Position numbers and translations under genes: made by a program | Part shown: positions 1 through 7,986 of the stretch, piece after piece | Layout of the letters: each line of letters begins with the position of its first letter | Numbering within the stretch: position 1 is the first letter of the stretch | NCBI GenBank assembly: GCA_020637335.1 | Contig: JACJWC010000001.1 | Location: forward strand, 186,001-250,000 | Direction: 5' to 3' | Origin: Acidobacteriota bacterium | Lineage (GTDB): Bacteria; Acidobacteriota; Holophagae; Acanthopleuribacterales; Acanthopleuribacteraceae | DNA: 64,000 nucleotides | The notes under the pieces: model-generated | Databases searched by the model: none | Told to the model about the DNA's origin: nothing | The model's input: only the letters and a program-made list of their open reading frames with translations

Positions 1-1
1 A

Positions 2-151
2 TTCCACCTGGTCTGTTTATGGGACCATCTGGCTTGTTATCAGACTTTGGAACTTACCCCCTACTCCAACCTTGCTGAGCTGTGCAGGTTATTGAGCCAA
101 AATGACTTTGTGAACAAGAGTGTTCCGCCAGCGATCCCCAAAGAAAGATAA
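2..151 (+). CDS. C-terminal end of an unidentified protein (cut by window edge)
   Basis: An open frame runs from the window edge to a TAA at 149-151 and encodes about 49 residues. The translated tail (for example LWDHLACYQTLEL, then PYSNLAELCRLL, ending PAIPKER) has the composition of a real soluble, helical protein. The pattern of a W-D-x-L helix followed by a proline/tyrosine-asparagine-leucine helix is reminiscent of the C-terminal helical domain of glutathione S-transferases, but too little is visible to claim that. No start is visible. The next gene lies on the opposite strand and converges with it. Confidence 0.5.
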   Translation, partial: FHLVCLWDHLACYQTLELTPYSNLAELCRLLSQNDFVNKSVPPAIPKER

Positions 152-224
152 AAATCCATGCTCCGTTTTTACCCCTTGTTCAAGAAAGGCTGACGGGCGA
201 ACCGGTTACTTATTGTTGCTGGGT

Positions 225-596
225 TTAAACGTGTTGGTCGATGAGGATCGTGTTGCCGTCGGGATCTTGCAGCATACAGCTGCCCGGCCCAGCTCCTTCA
301 GGGTCGCATTCGGGTTCAACTTTTAAACCTTGGGCTTTGAAATGGGATTGGAGTTTCCGCACATCGGCGAAATCCGGCAAGGTATTGCAGTCCTGGTCCC
401 AGCCCGGGTTAAAGGTCATAATATTTTTTTCGAACATGCCCTGAAACAGGCCGATGACATGTGTGCCATTGCGCAGGATCAGGTAATTGTGGGCTTCGTC
501 ACCGTGGAAGACTGAGAATCCGAGCTTTTCATAAAAGGCCCGTGAAGCCTTGATATCCTTGACGGCTAAGCTGACAGAAAATGCACCGAGTTCCAT
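225..596 (-). CDS. VOC (glyoxalase/bleomycin-resistance fold) protein
   Basis: A 123-residue single-domain member of the vicinal oxygen chelate superfamily. The N-terminal segment FSVSLAVKDIKASRAFYEKL is the usual first beta-alpha unit of these proteins, and the C-terminal MLQDPDGNTILIDQH matches the common D-P-D-G-N-x-I motif of the last strand. Length fits one VOC module pair. Family members are metal-dependent lyases, dioxygenases or drug-binding proteins; the substrate cannot be told from sequence. The ATG is preceded by AAAGGAG at good spacing. It stands alone: the gene to the left converges and the ABC operon to the right ends about 95 bases away. Confidence 0.85.
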   Translation of the reverse strand: MELGAFSVSLAVKDIKASRAFYEKLGFSVFHGDEAHNYLILRNGTHVIGLFQGMFEKNIMTFNPGWDQDCNTLPDFADVRKLQSHFKAQGLKVEPECDPEGAGPGSCMLQDPDGNTILIDQHV

Positions 597-690
597 GAGA
601 TGCTCCTTTAACTAAATGGGGTTTCCTTCAATCTAAGGCAACTGGGCCTAAAAGCCAATGAACAAGGCCTTCATGCAGCGCTCCGCTGCC

Positions 691-1368
691 TCACAGAAAA
701 TGGGTTTTTTGGGCCTGGATTCGGTAGGTTAGGCCAAGCAAAACCACAGCAGCCAATCCCTCAGCCATCGCCAAAAGCCAGGCGAAAGGGGGAATGATCA
801 GGGTTTCGTTTTTGGCAGTTCCTGCCATTGGGCTGGCATTAAACAGGTAATAGAGGAATAAATTGAATCCGATGTTGGTCAGGACGATACCGAAAATGGT
901 CCAGCCTTCCGATTCGCTCACCAGGGCCAAAGCCAGGATGAGACAGTAACCCAATAAAATTTCACCTAAAAGCAGGACCACAAAAGGAATCAGTCCCAGC
1001 GGTAAGCCGGGTTTGGTGGCAACCACAAAAACAGTTCCGCTTAGCAAACAAAACCAAGGCACCAGGAAAATGAGCATATTCGCCACAATTTTCCCGCTGG
1101 TGTATTCCTGAATGGTGATCGGCAACGAAAGGATAAAGGGCAGGGTCTTTTCCTTGCGCTCGTTGATCACCGTTGACATGGCCAGGTGGATTCCGAGTGC
1201 AATCAGGACGGTAAACAGGAGGATGCTGCCCAGATAAAACAAAGCATCGGACTGAGCGAAAAATAACAAGCTAAGCGAGATCAGTCCGGCCAATAGGTAG
1301 GTCAGGATTATGCCGCGGTGAAAATACCAGTCCTTGACCACCAATTTTCGAATCATAAAACGATTCAT
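691..1368 (-). CDS. ABC-2 type transporter permease
   Basis: A 225-residue integral membrane protein with about six predicted membrane segments (for example around residues 18-62 as a pair, and 195-215 near the C-terminus). The size and hydrophobic pattern fit the membrane subunit of an ABC-2 exporter. The start codon overlaps the stop of the upstream ATPase gene as ATGA (1365-1368), so the two are translationally coupled and very likely form one transporter. Substrate unknown; YtrA-linked systems of this kind often respond to cell-envelope stress. It is the last gene of a three-gene operon with the GntR regulator and the ATPase. Confidence 0.85.
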   Translation of the reverse strand: MNRFMIRKLVVKDWYFHRGIILTYLLAGLISLSLLFFAQSDALFYLGSILLFTVLIALGIHLAMSTVINERKEKTLPFILSLPITIQEYTSGKIVANMLIFLVPWFCLLSGTVFVVATKPGLPLGLIPFVVLLLGEILLGYCLILALALVSESEGWTIFGIVLTNIGFNLFLYYLFNASPMAGTAKNETLIIPPFAWLLAMAEGLAAVVLLGLTYRIQAQKTHFL

Positions 1369-2252
1369 ACCAACACTCCTTGGCGGAAACGGGTGACTTC
1401 CGCGCGAAAAATTTCTTCCAGACTCAGGGTTTCGACCTGGGTAACCGAAACACGATCGCGGAGAAGGCTGAGTAATTCTTCCGAAAAGGGATTGAAAATC
1501 AGAGTGCGCAAGCGCCCGCTTCCACTGGCAGAAACCAGATTGGGAAAATCAATTTGATGCGGTTCGGATGGGAACGTCACATGGACCCGCCGCCAGCGTT
1601 CCAAATAAGTATCCTTTTCTTCATCTGCTAAAAGGTGGCCTGAGTCTATAAACCCAATGCGATCGGCCACTTGCTCCACGTCCTGGGTGTTTTGGGATGA
1701 AAATAGAATGGTTCGGTCCTCTTGTAGAAGCACTTCCATCATTTCCGAAACGACTTCGTGACGGGCGATGGGATCCAGTCCGGTGGTGGGCTCATCAAAA
1801 ATTAAAAGCTTGGGTCTGCGGGCCAAGACCAGCAAAATACTGGCTTTAACCCTTTGGCCATGCGAAAAACCCTTCAGATTTTGTTCAGCCTTGATATCGA
1901 AGCGTTTCATCAGATCCTGGGCGCGCTGCGCATCCCAACCGGAATAAATTGAGGAGATGAAATCCATGTGCCATTGCAAGGTGGCGTTCCCGTAGAGGCG
2001 CAGGTCCTCCGAAACATAACCAATTTCCTGTTTGGCTAGAACTTGCGCATCGGGCATGTGATGGCCCAGCACATGGACTTTTCCTGCATCGGGTCGAACA
2101 AGGCCCATGGCAATGCGAATCAAGGTGGATTTCCCCGCACCGTTCGGGCCAATCAGGCCGGTAATTTGTCCTTCTTGAACCGTAAAATCGAGGGATTCTA
2201 GGGTGAAATTTGGATAACGTTTGTAAACGCCTTCATATTGAATGGCATTCAT
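1365..2252 (-). CDS. ABC transporter ATP-binding protein
   Basis: A 295-residue ABC ATPase when started at the ATG at 2252, which overlaps the GntR stop as ATGA and has GGAGGAGG just upstream; a longer frame up to 2279 lacks such a site. Walker A is GPNGAGKST at residues 35-43, Walker B is LLIFDEPTTGLDP near residue 157. The signature motif reads FSHGQ instead of LSGGQ, an unusual form. About 70 residues follow the nucleotide-binding domain. It energises the permease encoded directly downstream. Regulation probably comes from the co-transcribed GntR repressor. Confidence 0.9.
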   Translation of the reverse strand: MNAIQYEGVYKRYPNFTLESLDFTVQEGQITGLIGPNGAGKSTLIRIAMGLVRPDAGKVHVLGHHMPDAQVLAKQEIGYVSEDLRLYGNATLQWHMDFISSIYSGWDAQRAQDLMKRFDIKAEQNLKGFSHGQRVKASILLVLARRPKLLIFDEPTTGLDPIARHEVVSEMMEVLLQEDRTILFSSQNTQDVEQVADRIGFIDSGHLLADEEKDTYLERWRRVHVTFPSEPHQIDFPNLVSASGSGRLRTLIFNPFSEELLSLLRDRVSVTQVETLSLEEIFRAEVTRFRQGVLV

Positions 2253-2647
2253 GGGACCTCCTCCATTTCGGGATTCCATTTTTTTATCAATTGCCTCTGG
2301 ATCTGTTCAGGGCTGATGCCAAGCAATCGGGACAAATAAATAACCCGTTCCATTGCCGCTTCTAAATCCTGAAGGATTGGCTCGCGATTCAAGCCGGGTT
2401 TATCGGCGATGACAGATTCCTTGCCTTGATGGGTGAGAATTACCCCCTCGCGCTCCAATTCGGTGTAAGCGCGTTTCACCGTGATGACACTGACATTCAA
2501 TTCGACAGCCAGTGCGCGAATGGAAGGCAGTTTCTGTCCGGCAGGCCAATCGCCGATCGCCACTTTCTGCTTAATTTGTTCGATGATCTGGAGGTACATC
2601 GGCCGTCCATCACGTAGGGACAGGCTCAGCTCACTGTTCATGTTCAT
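2249..2647 (-). CDS. GntR-family transcriptional regulator, YtrA type
   Basis: About 132 residues: an N-terminal winged helix (RPMYLQIIEQIKQKVAIGDW, then LPSIRALAVELNVSVITVKRAYTELE-type recognition helix) and a short helical tail ending LGISPEQIQRQLIKKW. The short C-terminal part instead of a large effector domain is typical of the YtrA subfamily, which usually represses a linked ABC transporter operon. The stop overlaps the ATPase start (ATGA). The ATGs at 2647 and 2641 have no Shine-Dalgarno sequence, while a promoter with good spacing ends right at 2647, so the mRNA may be leaderless. A longer open frame reaching 2884 runs into the divergent aminotransferase gene and is not used. Confidence 0.85.
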   Translation of the reverse strand: MNMNSELSLSLRDGRPMYLQIIEQIKQKVAIGDWPAGQKLPSIRALAVELNVSVITVKRAYTELEREGVILTHQGKESVIADKPGLNREPILQDLEAAMERVIYLSRLLGISPEQIQRQLIKKWNPEMEEVP

Positions 2648-2682
2648 ATACACAGCATAACACTGTGCTTCAAGGTCGGCAA
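2647..2682 (-). promoter_or_regulatory. Promoter and likely GntR operator for the YtrA-like ABC operon
   Basis: Read on the minus strand: TTGCCG (2682-2677), a 17-base spacer, TATGCT (2659-2654), and the ATG at 2647 seven bases after the -10 box. An inverted repeat CACAG-N7-CTGTG (2651-2667) covers the -10 region, a position where a repressor would block RNA polymerase. An alternative pair is TTGAAG/TATATG with the palindrome exactly filling its 17-base spacer. Assigning the palindrome to the GntR protein is inference from autoregulation in this family. Confidence 0.5.
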
Positions 2683-2746
2683 GCCAAGACTTTTTTTTGC
2701 CTTCGGTCTGTGGCAGGCTAAGAGCATCTTTTCTGCTTGAGGGTTT

Positions 2747-3844
2747 ATGGCTGCGTTTCAGGTCCCCTATGTCGATATCGCCGCGCAGAATCAGCAACTC
2801 AAGGCTGCGATGTTGGAAGCAGTGGCCAGGGTGATTGACAGTGGCCAATTGATTTTGGGACCGGAGGTGGCCGAACTTGAACAAGAATTGGCAGAAGCCC
2901 TCGCGGTTCCCTTTGTGGTGGGTGTCAATTCGGGAACAGATGCGCTGATTCTGGCTTTGCGGCTACACGGGATTGGGCCGGGCGATGAGGTAATCACGGT
3001 TTCCCATTCATTTTTTGCGACCGCCGCAGCGATTTGTCTGGTTGGGGCAAAACCCGTGTATGTGGATTTGGATCCAGCGACAATGCTGATGGATCCAGGG
3101 CAGTTGGCCTCGGCGCGCACGGCCCGGACCCGTGCCGTTTTGCCGGTCCATCTCAATGGATGGGTATGCGACATGGAGCCGATTGTGGCGTTTTGCCAGA
3201 GACACGATTTGATTTTGATCGAGGATGTGGCCCAGGCGATGGGGTCTTTTTGGATGGGTCGGGCAGCGGGCAGTTTTGGAACGGGTGCGTTTTCGCTCCA
3301 TCCGTTAAAGGTTTTGAGTGCGTTGGGTGATGCGGGATTCCTTTCGGTCCATTCAGAGGCACATGCCGAGCAAGTGCGCCAAATGCGCAACTTAGGGTTA
3401 GTCGATCGTGATCACTGTGCTTGGATCAGCGGGAATTCGCGTTTGGATTCTGTTCAGGCGGCCATGTTACGGGTCAAGCTCCAGCATTATCAAGCCTGGA
3501 TTCAGACACGGAACGCATATGCCGCCTTATATCGCAGGGGTTTGGCGGGCAAGGTAGAGCTACCGCCTGACGATCCGCGCTGTGAAACCAACTATGCAGC
3601 CTTCGTCATTCGCCATCCGGATCGCGATCGTCTGCAGGTTCACCTGGCCCAAAAAGGCGTAAGTACCAAGGTCCATTACCCCGTGCCGATCCATCGCCAG
3701 CAACCTTATGCTAAATTTCAGTCGAACCCCTTGCCGATGACGGAACAGGTGGTGTCGACTTGTCTCAGTTTACCCATCCACCAAACCCTCTCCCCAGAGC
3801 AAATTGATTACGTTATATCCTGTATTTACAGCTACTTAAATTAG
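2747..3844 (+). CDS. DegT/DnrJ/EryC1-type PLP-dependent sugar aminotransferase
   Basis: A 365-residue fold-type I aminotransferase of the DegT family, which transfers an amino group from glutamate to a keto-sugar nucleotide. Visible landmarks are VPYVDIAAQNQQL at the start, GVNSGTDALILAL, DEVITVSHSFFATAAAI, LIEDVAQAMGS and FSLHPLKVLSALGDAG, where the lysine is the expected PLP Schiff-base residue. The C-terminus VHYPVPIHRQQPY and CLSLPIHQTLS is also typical. ATG at 2747 with GAGGG upstream. It is divergent from the GntR operon and overlaps the trkH stop tail to tail by four bases. It stands alone, more than 10 kb from the glycan islands, so its product sugar is unclear. Confidence 0.92.
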   Translation: MAAFQVPYVDIAAQNQQLKAAMLEAVARVIDSGQLILGPEVAELEQELAEALAVPFVVGVNSGTDALILALRLHGIGPGDEVITVSHSFFATAAAICLVGAKPVYVDLDPATMLMDPGQLASARTARTRAVLPVHLNGWVCDMEPIVAFCQRHDLILIEDVAQAMGSFWMGRAAGSFGTGAFSLHPLKVLSALGDAGFLSVHSEAHAEQVRQMRNLGLVDRDHCAWISGNSRLDSVQAAMLRVKLQHYQAWIQTRNAYAALYRRGLAGKVELPPDDPRCETNYAAFVIRHPDRDRLQVHLAQKGVSTKVHYPVPIHRQQPYAKFQSNPLPMTEQVVSTCLSLPIHQTLSPEQIDYVISCIYSYLN

Positions 3845-5289
3845 CGTCGCCAAGTTTGTGGCAGGAAGAGAATCAGCACGGAAAAGATTTCAAGCCGGCC
3901 CATGATCATACAGGTACTTAAAACCCAAATTCCGGGTTCTGGGATCGTGGCAAAGTTTTTGGTCGGGCCTACATCACCCAATCCGGGTCCGATATTGCTG
4001 ATACAGCTCAGGGTTGCGGTGATGGCAGTCATTATGTCGACGCCCCAAAAAGTCAGTAGGACGGAGGAAATCATGTGCAGAAACACAAACACCATGAATA
4101 GGCCAAGGATGTTTTGGATGACTTCGCGTTTGACAATTTGGTTGTCCATCTTGATTACAAACACGCCTGAAGGGTGAAGCTGTTGGTTGAGCAAAACCTT
4201 GAGGTAGCGCAAGAGCAGCAGGACACGTACAACTTTGAGCCCGCCGCCGGTCGAGCCTGCGCAGCCGCCGACAAACATAAGCCCGAGCAAAACGATTTGG
4301 GCGATTGGCAACCAGGTCTCGAAATCCGCAGTGCCATAGCCCGTTGTGGTCATGATTGAGACGACTTGGAACAGGCTCTCGCGAAAATTTTGTTCATTGG
4401 AAAGGTGTTGATCAGAGCGAGACCAAAAAATGATCAGAGTGCAGGCCAGAATGAGAAATACATAGAATTTGAGTTCAGCAGGTCGGGTGTAGGCGCTGGG
4501 TTGGCCAGAAAGGGCGCGGTAGTGCAGGCTGAAACTGATCCCGCACAAGAACATAAAGAAAATCACGATGTAGTGGATGGCCGGTTCTCTGAAATAGCCC
4601 AGCGATTGGTTGTAGGTCGAGAATCCGCCAGTGGCAACGGTTCCAAAAGTGTGACAGGCGGAATCAAACCAATCCATACCGGCCAGCATCAGCAGGGCAA
4701 AGCAGGCCACAGTGATCAGAATATAGACACCCCACAGCAATTTGGCCGTTTGTTGGATGCGCGGGCGCAATTTGTCTTTGGTGGGTCCTGGTGATTCGGC
4801 TTTATACAGTTGCATACCGCCCAAACCCAAATAGGGCAAGATCGCAACCGAGAGAACAATAATGCCCATTCCGCCCAGCCAGTGGGTGAAAGAACGCCAA
4901 AACAGAATGCCTTTGGGGACAACTTCGATATCAGTCAGGATAGAGCTTCCCGTTGTTGTCAAACCCGAGGCGGCCTCAAAAAAAGCGTGATGAAATTCGG
5001 GAATCGCGCCTGAAATCATAAAGGGCAATGCACCGACCAGCGCACTGCCGAACCAGGAAAACCCGACGATGCCGAACCCGTCTTTGAGGCCCAGATCGTA
5101 TCCGCGCCGTTTGCGCGGCAGGGTGAGAAACAGACCAGCGCCAAGCATCATGCTGATCAACGCACTGAGCCCCAGGCTGCTGGCGCTGCCATCGGCGAAA
5201 TACAAACCAACGGCCATGGGGATTAACATGGACGCGCCGACAAAAAAAATGACGGCGCCCAGAATGGAGAGAACGACGCGGAACTTCAT
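3841..5289 (-). CDS. trkH: Trk/Ktr-type potassium uptake protein, membrane subunit
   Basis: A 482-residue TrkH-type K+ translocating subunit. It has the four pore-loop repeats of this superfamily: ASGLTTTGSS, TFGTVATGGFST, VSIMTTTGYGTADF and LSCISNIGPGLGD, separated by paired membrane helices starting with an N-terminal hydrophobic segment. The start overlaps the trkA stop as ATGA (5286-5289), so membrane and regulatory subunits are made together. It sits in the inner membrane and takes up K+ under control of the NAD-binding TrkA ring. Length is normal for TrkH. Confidence 0.95.
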   Translation of the reverse strand: MKFRVVLSILGAVIFFVGASMLIPMAVGLYFADGSASSLGLSALISMMLGAGLFLTLPRKRRGYDLGLKDGFGIVGFSWFGSALVGALPFMISGAIPEFHHAFFEAASGLTTTGSSILTDIEVVPKGILFWRSFTHWLGGMGIIVLSVAILPYLGLGGMQLYKAESPGPTKDKLRPRIQQTAKLLWGVYILITVACFALLMLAGMDWFDSACHTFGTVATGGFSTYNQSLGYFREPAIHYIVIFFMFLCGISFSLHYRALSGQPSAYTRPAELKFYVFLILACTLIIFWSRSDQHLSNEQNFRESLFQVVSIMTTTGYGTADFETWLPIAQIVLLGLMFVGGCAGSTGGGLKVVRVLLLLRYLKVLLNQQLHPSGVFVIKMDNQIVKREVIQNILGLFMVFVFLHMISSVLLTFWGVDIMTAITATLSCISNIGPGLGDVGPTKNFATIPEPGIWVLSTCMIMGRLEIFSVLILFLPQTWRR

Positions 5290-6629
5290 TGAAACAGCGA
5301 TTCCAGTTGGCGTTGCGTCTCGGGCCGACCGATGACAACCACTTTATCGCCGACTTGGAGTTGGGAGAAGCCAGTTGGCATAAACACTTCGCGTCCACGG
5401 GTAATCATGCCGAACAGGATCTTGGGTTTAATTTTGAGATCTTTTATGGGTTTGTCGATCAATTTACAGCGTTCGGTGACAATAAATTCAATGATTTCAG
5501 CGCGGTTATTTTTTAAGGTGGCCAAAGATAGGATATTACCCCGGCGCACATATTTGAGGATGGTGTCGACGGCGGCCAGGCGCGAACTGACTGCGGTTGT
5601 GACGCCGACCTTGTTGACGAGTGGGACATAATCGAGTTTTTCGAGCAGGGCGACGACTACTGGCACACGGTGATTGCGTGCAATTAAACCCGTTAACAGG
5701 TTGTCTTCATCATCCGGCGTGAGCGCGAGGAAGGCGTCGACTTCGTTTAAACCTTCCTGCTCGAGCAATTCCACATCGGTCGCATCGCCCTGAATGACCA
5801 AGGTATCGTCTAGCTCGCCGGCTAATTGTTCGGCGAGTTCTTCTTTGGTTTCGATCAACGTTCCGCGGATCTTGGCTTTTTCCAGCATCTTACACAAGTA
5901 GATGGCAACCTTGCTACCCCCCAATACCATAGCGCGATGCACGGGTTTTCGGGTCAATCCACAAAAGTCGTAGGCCTGATCGAGGGCCTCTTTTTTACAG
6001 ATCATGTAGGCTTGGTCACCAGCCTGCATGGTAGTTTGCCCAGTTGGGATGATGGTTTCGCCAGCGCGGGTGATGGAGACGACCAAAAAGTCGATGGTAT
6101 CCATTTTGAGCCGGATTTCTTGAAGGCTACGTCCGATACAACTGGCCCGTTCCTGAACGGTCAAACCGACAAGGAGCACCTGCCCGCCGCCAAATTCGGC
6201 GACATCGCTGGCGCCCGGTACTTCGAGCAGGCTCTTAATCTGAAGCGCGCATTGCAGATCGGGATTGATGAGCAGGTCCAGCCCCAGCGATTTCTCGTTT
6301 AACCAGTTGTCGAGCAGGTAGTAGTCGGTATTGCTCACCCGTGCGATTTTAAAGGGCACATTAAATTGGGCCGCTGCCAGGCCAGTAATCATATTGGTTT
6401 CATCGCTGTTGGTCACGGCCATCAGCAGATCGCAGCGTTCAATACCGGCCTTTTCCAGCAGAGCAGGACTGGCGCCATTGCCTTCCAGGACCAGGATATC
6501 CAGTTGGTCTTGCAGTGTTTTGACCAGGGCTCGATCTTTTTCGATCATGGTGACATCGTGGTTTTCCCGGGAAAGATGTCCCGCCAAGTGGCTGCCAACT
6601 GATCCTGCACCAACGATAATGACGCGCAT
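5286..6629 (-). CDS. trkA: Trk potassium transporter NAD-binding regulatory subunit TrkA
   Basis: A 447-residue cytoplasmic gating subunit with two tandem RCK units. The first Rossmann unit starts MRVIIVGAGSVGSHLAGHLS; the second starts around residue 230 with MVLGGSKVAIYLCKML. Each is followed by a TrkA_C segment (near residues 140-220 and 365-447). Full-length TrkA of E. coli has the same double arrangement and size. AAGGA precedes the ATG. It follows the beta-barrel gene by nine bases and overlaps trkH, giving a probable three-gene transcript. Confidence 0.95.
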   Translation of the reverse strand: MRVIIVGAGSVGSHLAGHLSRENHDVTMIEKDRALVKTLQDQLDILVLEGNGASPALLEKAGIERCDLLMAVTNSDETNMITGLAAAQFNVPFKIARVSNTDYYLLDNWLNEKSLGLDLLINPDLQCALQIKSLLEVPGASDVAEFGGGQVLLVGLTVQERASCIGRSLQEIRLKMDTIDFLVVSITRAGETIIPTGQTTMQAGDQAYMICKKEALDQAYDFCGLTRKPVHRAMVLGGSKVAIYLCKMLEKAKIRGTLIETKEELAEQLAGELDDTLVIQGDATDVELLEQEGLNEVDAFLALTPDDEDNLLTGLIARNHRVPVVVALLEKLDYVPLVNKVGVTTAVSSRLAAVDTILKYVRRGNILSLATLKNNRAEIIEFIVTERCKLIDKPIKDLKIKPKILFGMITRGREVFMPTGFSQLQVGDKVVVIGRPETQRQLESLFQ

Positions 6630-6638
6630 AGGGTTCCT

Positions 6639-7862
6639 TTAAGGCCGATAGGTGAGTTCGAAGCCAACTCTAAACTGGTCGGCTTCAAGTTCGGGTATGG
6701 GTGAGTCGCGCTGGTTAATTTCAAAGGCGATTACGGCGCGGAGGGCTTTTGCATTGTTCCATTCCACTGTCATCCGACTGGAAAAATAATCATCCGTGCG
6801 GACCAGATTGGGATCTACTTCAAATTTTTCATCATAACGATTGGTTCCGAAATAGGCATCCAGGGTCCAGCGCCAATTGCGATTCATTTGAATATTGGTT
6901 CCCGCCAGGATGCGACTGGAAATGTAGTGGCCCAAATTGCTAACCGAATATACCGGTTGCCGGACATAACCGGTTTCAAGACTGACCCGCCGCGTGACTT
7001 TGTGGCTCAGATAACCTTCCAGGGAAAGGCTGTTATCGGTGACCTCATCTTCGGCCAAGATGTAACTGAGCCGGATCACGCCGGCTTTGAAGTTGAAATG
7101 GGTGCGTTCACTAAAGTCGTTGCGAAAACCTAACGCACCTTGAGAAGTTTCGGCCTGACGGGGTGCCTCGTCGGAGGTGAAGTCGACATCGTGGTGACTC
7201 AACTCGAGAAAGGGCCACAGGTTCTTAAAATTGCGCAAAACCCATAAGGTCCGAATGCCATCGTCCTTTTGATCCAGCAATTGCGAGAGGGTACCTTTTT
7301 GGAACTCTAGCTCCCAATGAGTAGCTTCTACTTCCACCAAATTGTTAACCCCGATCAGGTGTTGGAAAAGCACCCCACCATTTCGGGATGTTTGCAAGGG
7401 TCTCTCGTTTATTTCACTGCTGGGGTTGCGTAATTTGCGGTCATACCCCGCCTCAAATCGAATGTACCCGCGTTTAAACAGACCGTAAAACCCCAAATTG
7501 AGATCGCCTCGGTGCCCACCAAACTCGCTGTGCTGATTAAACCAATCGTATTGATAGCTGCCATCCGATTTAAAAAAGAAGCGGCTGGAAAAGCGTGCCA
7601 GTGCGGTGAGCCGAATTTGAGCGGTGGCGTGTTCGTCTTCCAGAGGTTCTTCTGCCTGAAAGGTGATATTGTCCTCGTAGCCGGCATCGCGAATGGAAAG
7701 GGTGGGATCCAGGCCAAAGCGACCCGAGCGCCAAAAACTTAAGGCCAATTCGCTATCTACATCTGGCCGATCATTTATATTGCCACTGCGAAACCGTTCC
7801 CGATCATTGCCTTGAGCAAAAACGAGGCCTGTAATGATCCACATAAGGGCCAAAATCCGCAT
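6639..7862 (-). CDS. Probable outer-membrane beta-barrel protein
   Basis: A 407-residue protein with a Sec signal peptide (MRILALMWIITGLVFAQ, cleavage probably after FA-Q or just beyond). The mature part consists of alternating polar and aromatic strand segments with short turns, such as RGYIRFEAGYDRKL, VSLETGYVRQPVYSV and WRWTLDAYFGTNRY, and ends FRVGFELTYRP. This pattern fits a transmembrane beta-barrel. I do not recognise a named family. It lies nine bases upstream of trkA in the same direction, which suggests co-transcription, though a functional link with K+ uptake is only suggested by position. Confidence 0.75.
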   Translation of the reverse strand: MRILALMWIITGLVFAQGNDRERFRSGNINDRPDVDSELALSFWRSGRFGLDPTLSIRDAGYEDNITFQAEEPLEDEHATAQIRLTALARFSSRFFFKSDGSYQYDWFNQHSEFGGHRGDLNLGFYGLFKRGYIRFEAGYDRKLRNPSSEINERPLQTSRNGGVLFQHLIGVNNLVEVEATHWELEFQKGTLSQLLDQKDDGIRTLWVLRNFKNLWPFLELSHHDVDFTSDEAPRQAETSQGALGFRNDFSERTHFNFKAGVIRLSYILAEDEVTDNSLSLEGYLSHKVTRRVSLETGYVRQPVYSVSNLGHYISSRILAGTNIQMNRNWRWTLDAYFGTNRYDEKFEVDPNLVRTDDYFSSRMTVEWNNAKALRAVIAFEINQRDSPIPELEADQFRVGFELTYRP

Positions 7863-7986
7863 ATCATCTCCCCCATCGCTTCAAGCAAAAAATGCTATGC
7901 TCACCTTTTGCATGCGTTTGGCTCAAGATTGTAAGCCATTTTGGTATGATGGCCCAGAAATGAACTAATGGGGAGAACCGGCATCC

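Noticed and set aside
2648..2884. Longer N-terminus of the GntR protein
   Set aside because: The extension has no similarity to GntR proteins and would overlap the divergent aminotransferase gene and both promoters.
2791..3390. 199-codon open frame antisense to the DegT aminotransferase gene
   Set aside because: The sense strand is a clear conserved enzyme; the antisense product has no recognisable motif.
5826..6302. 158-codon open frame antisense to trkA
   Set aside because: Lies wholly within the TrkA coding region with no independent support.
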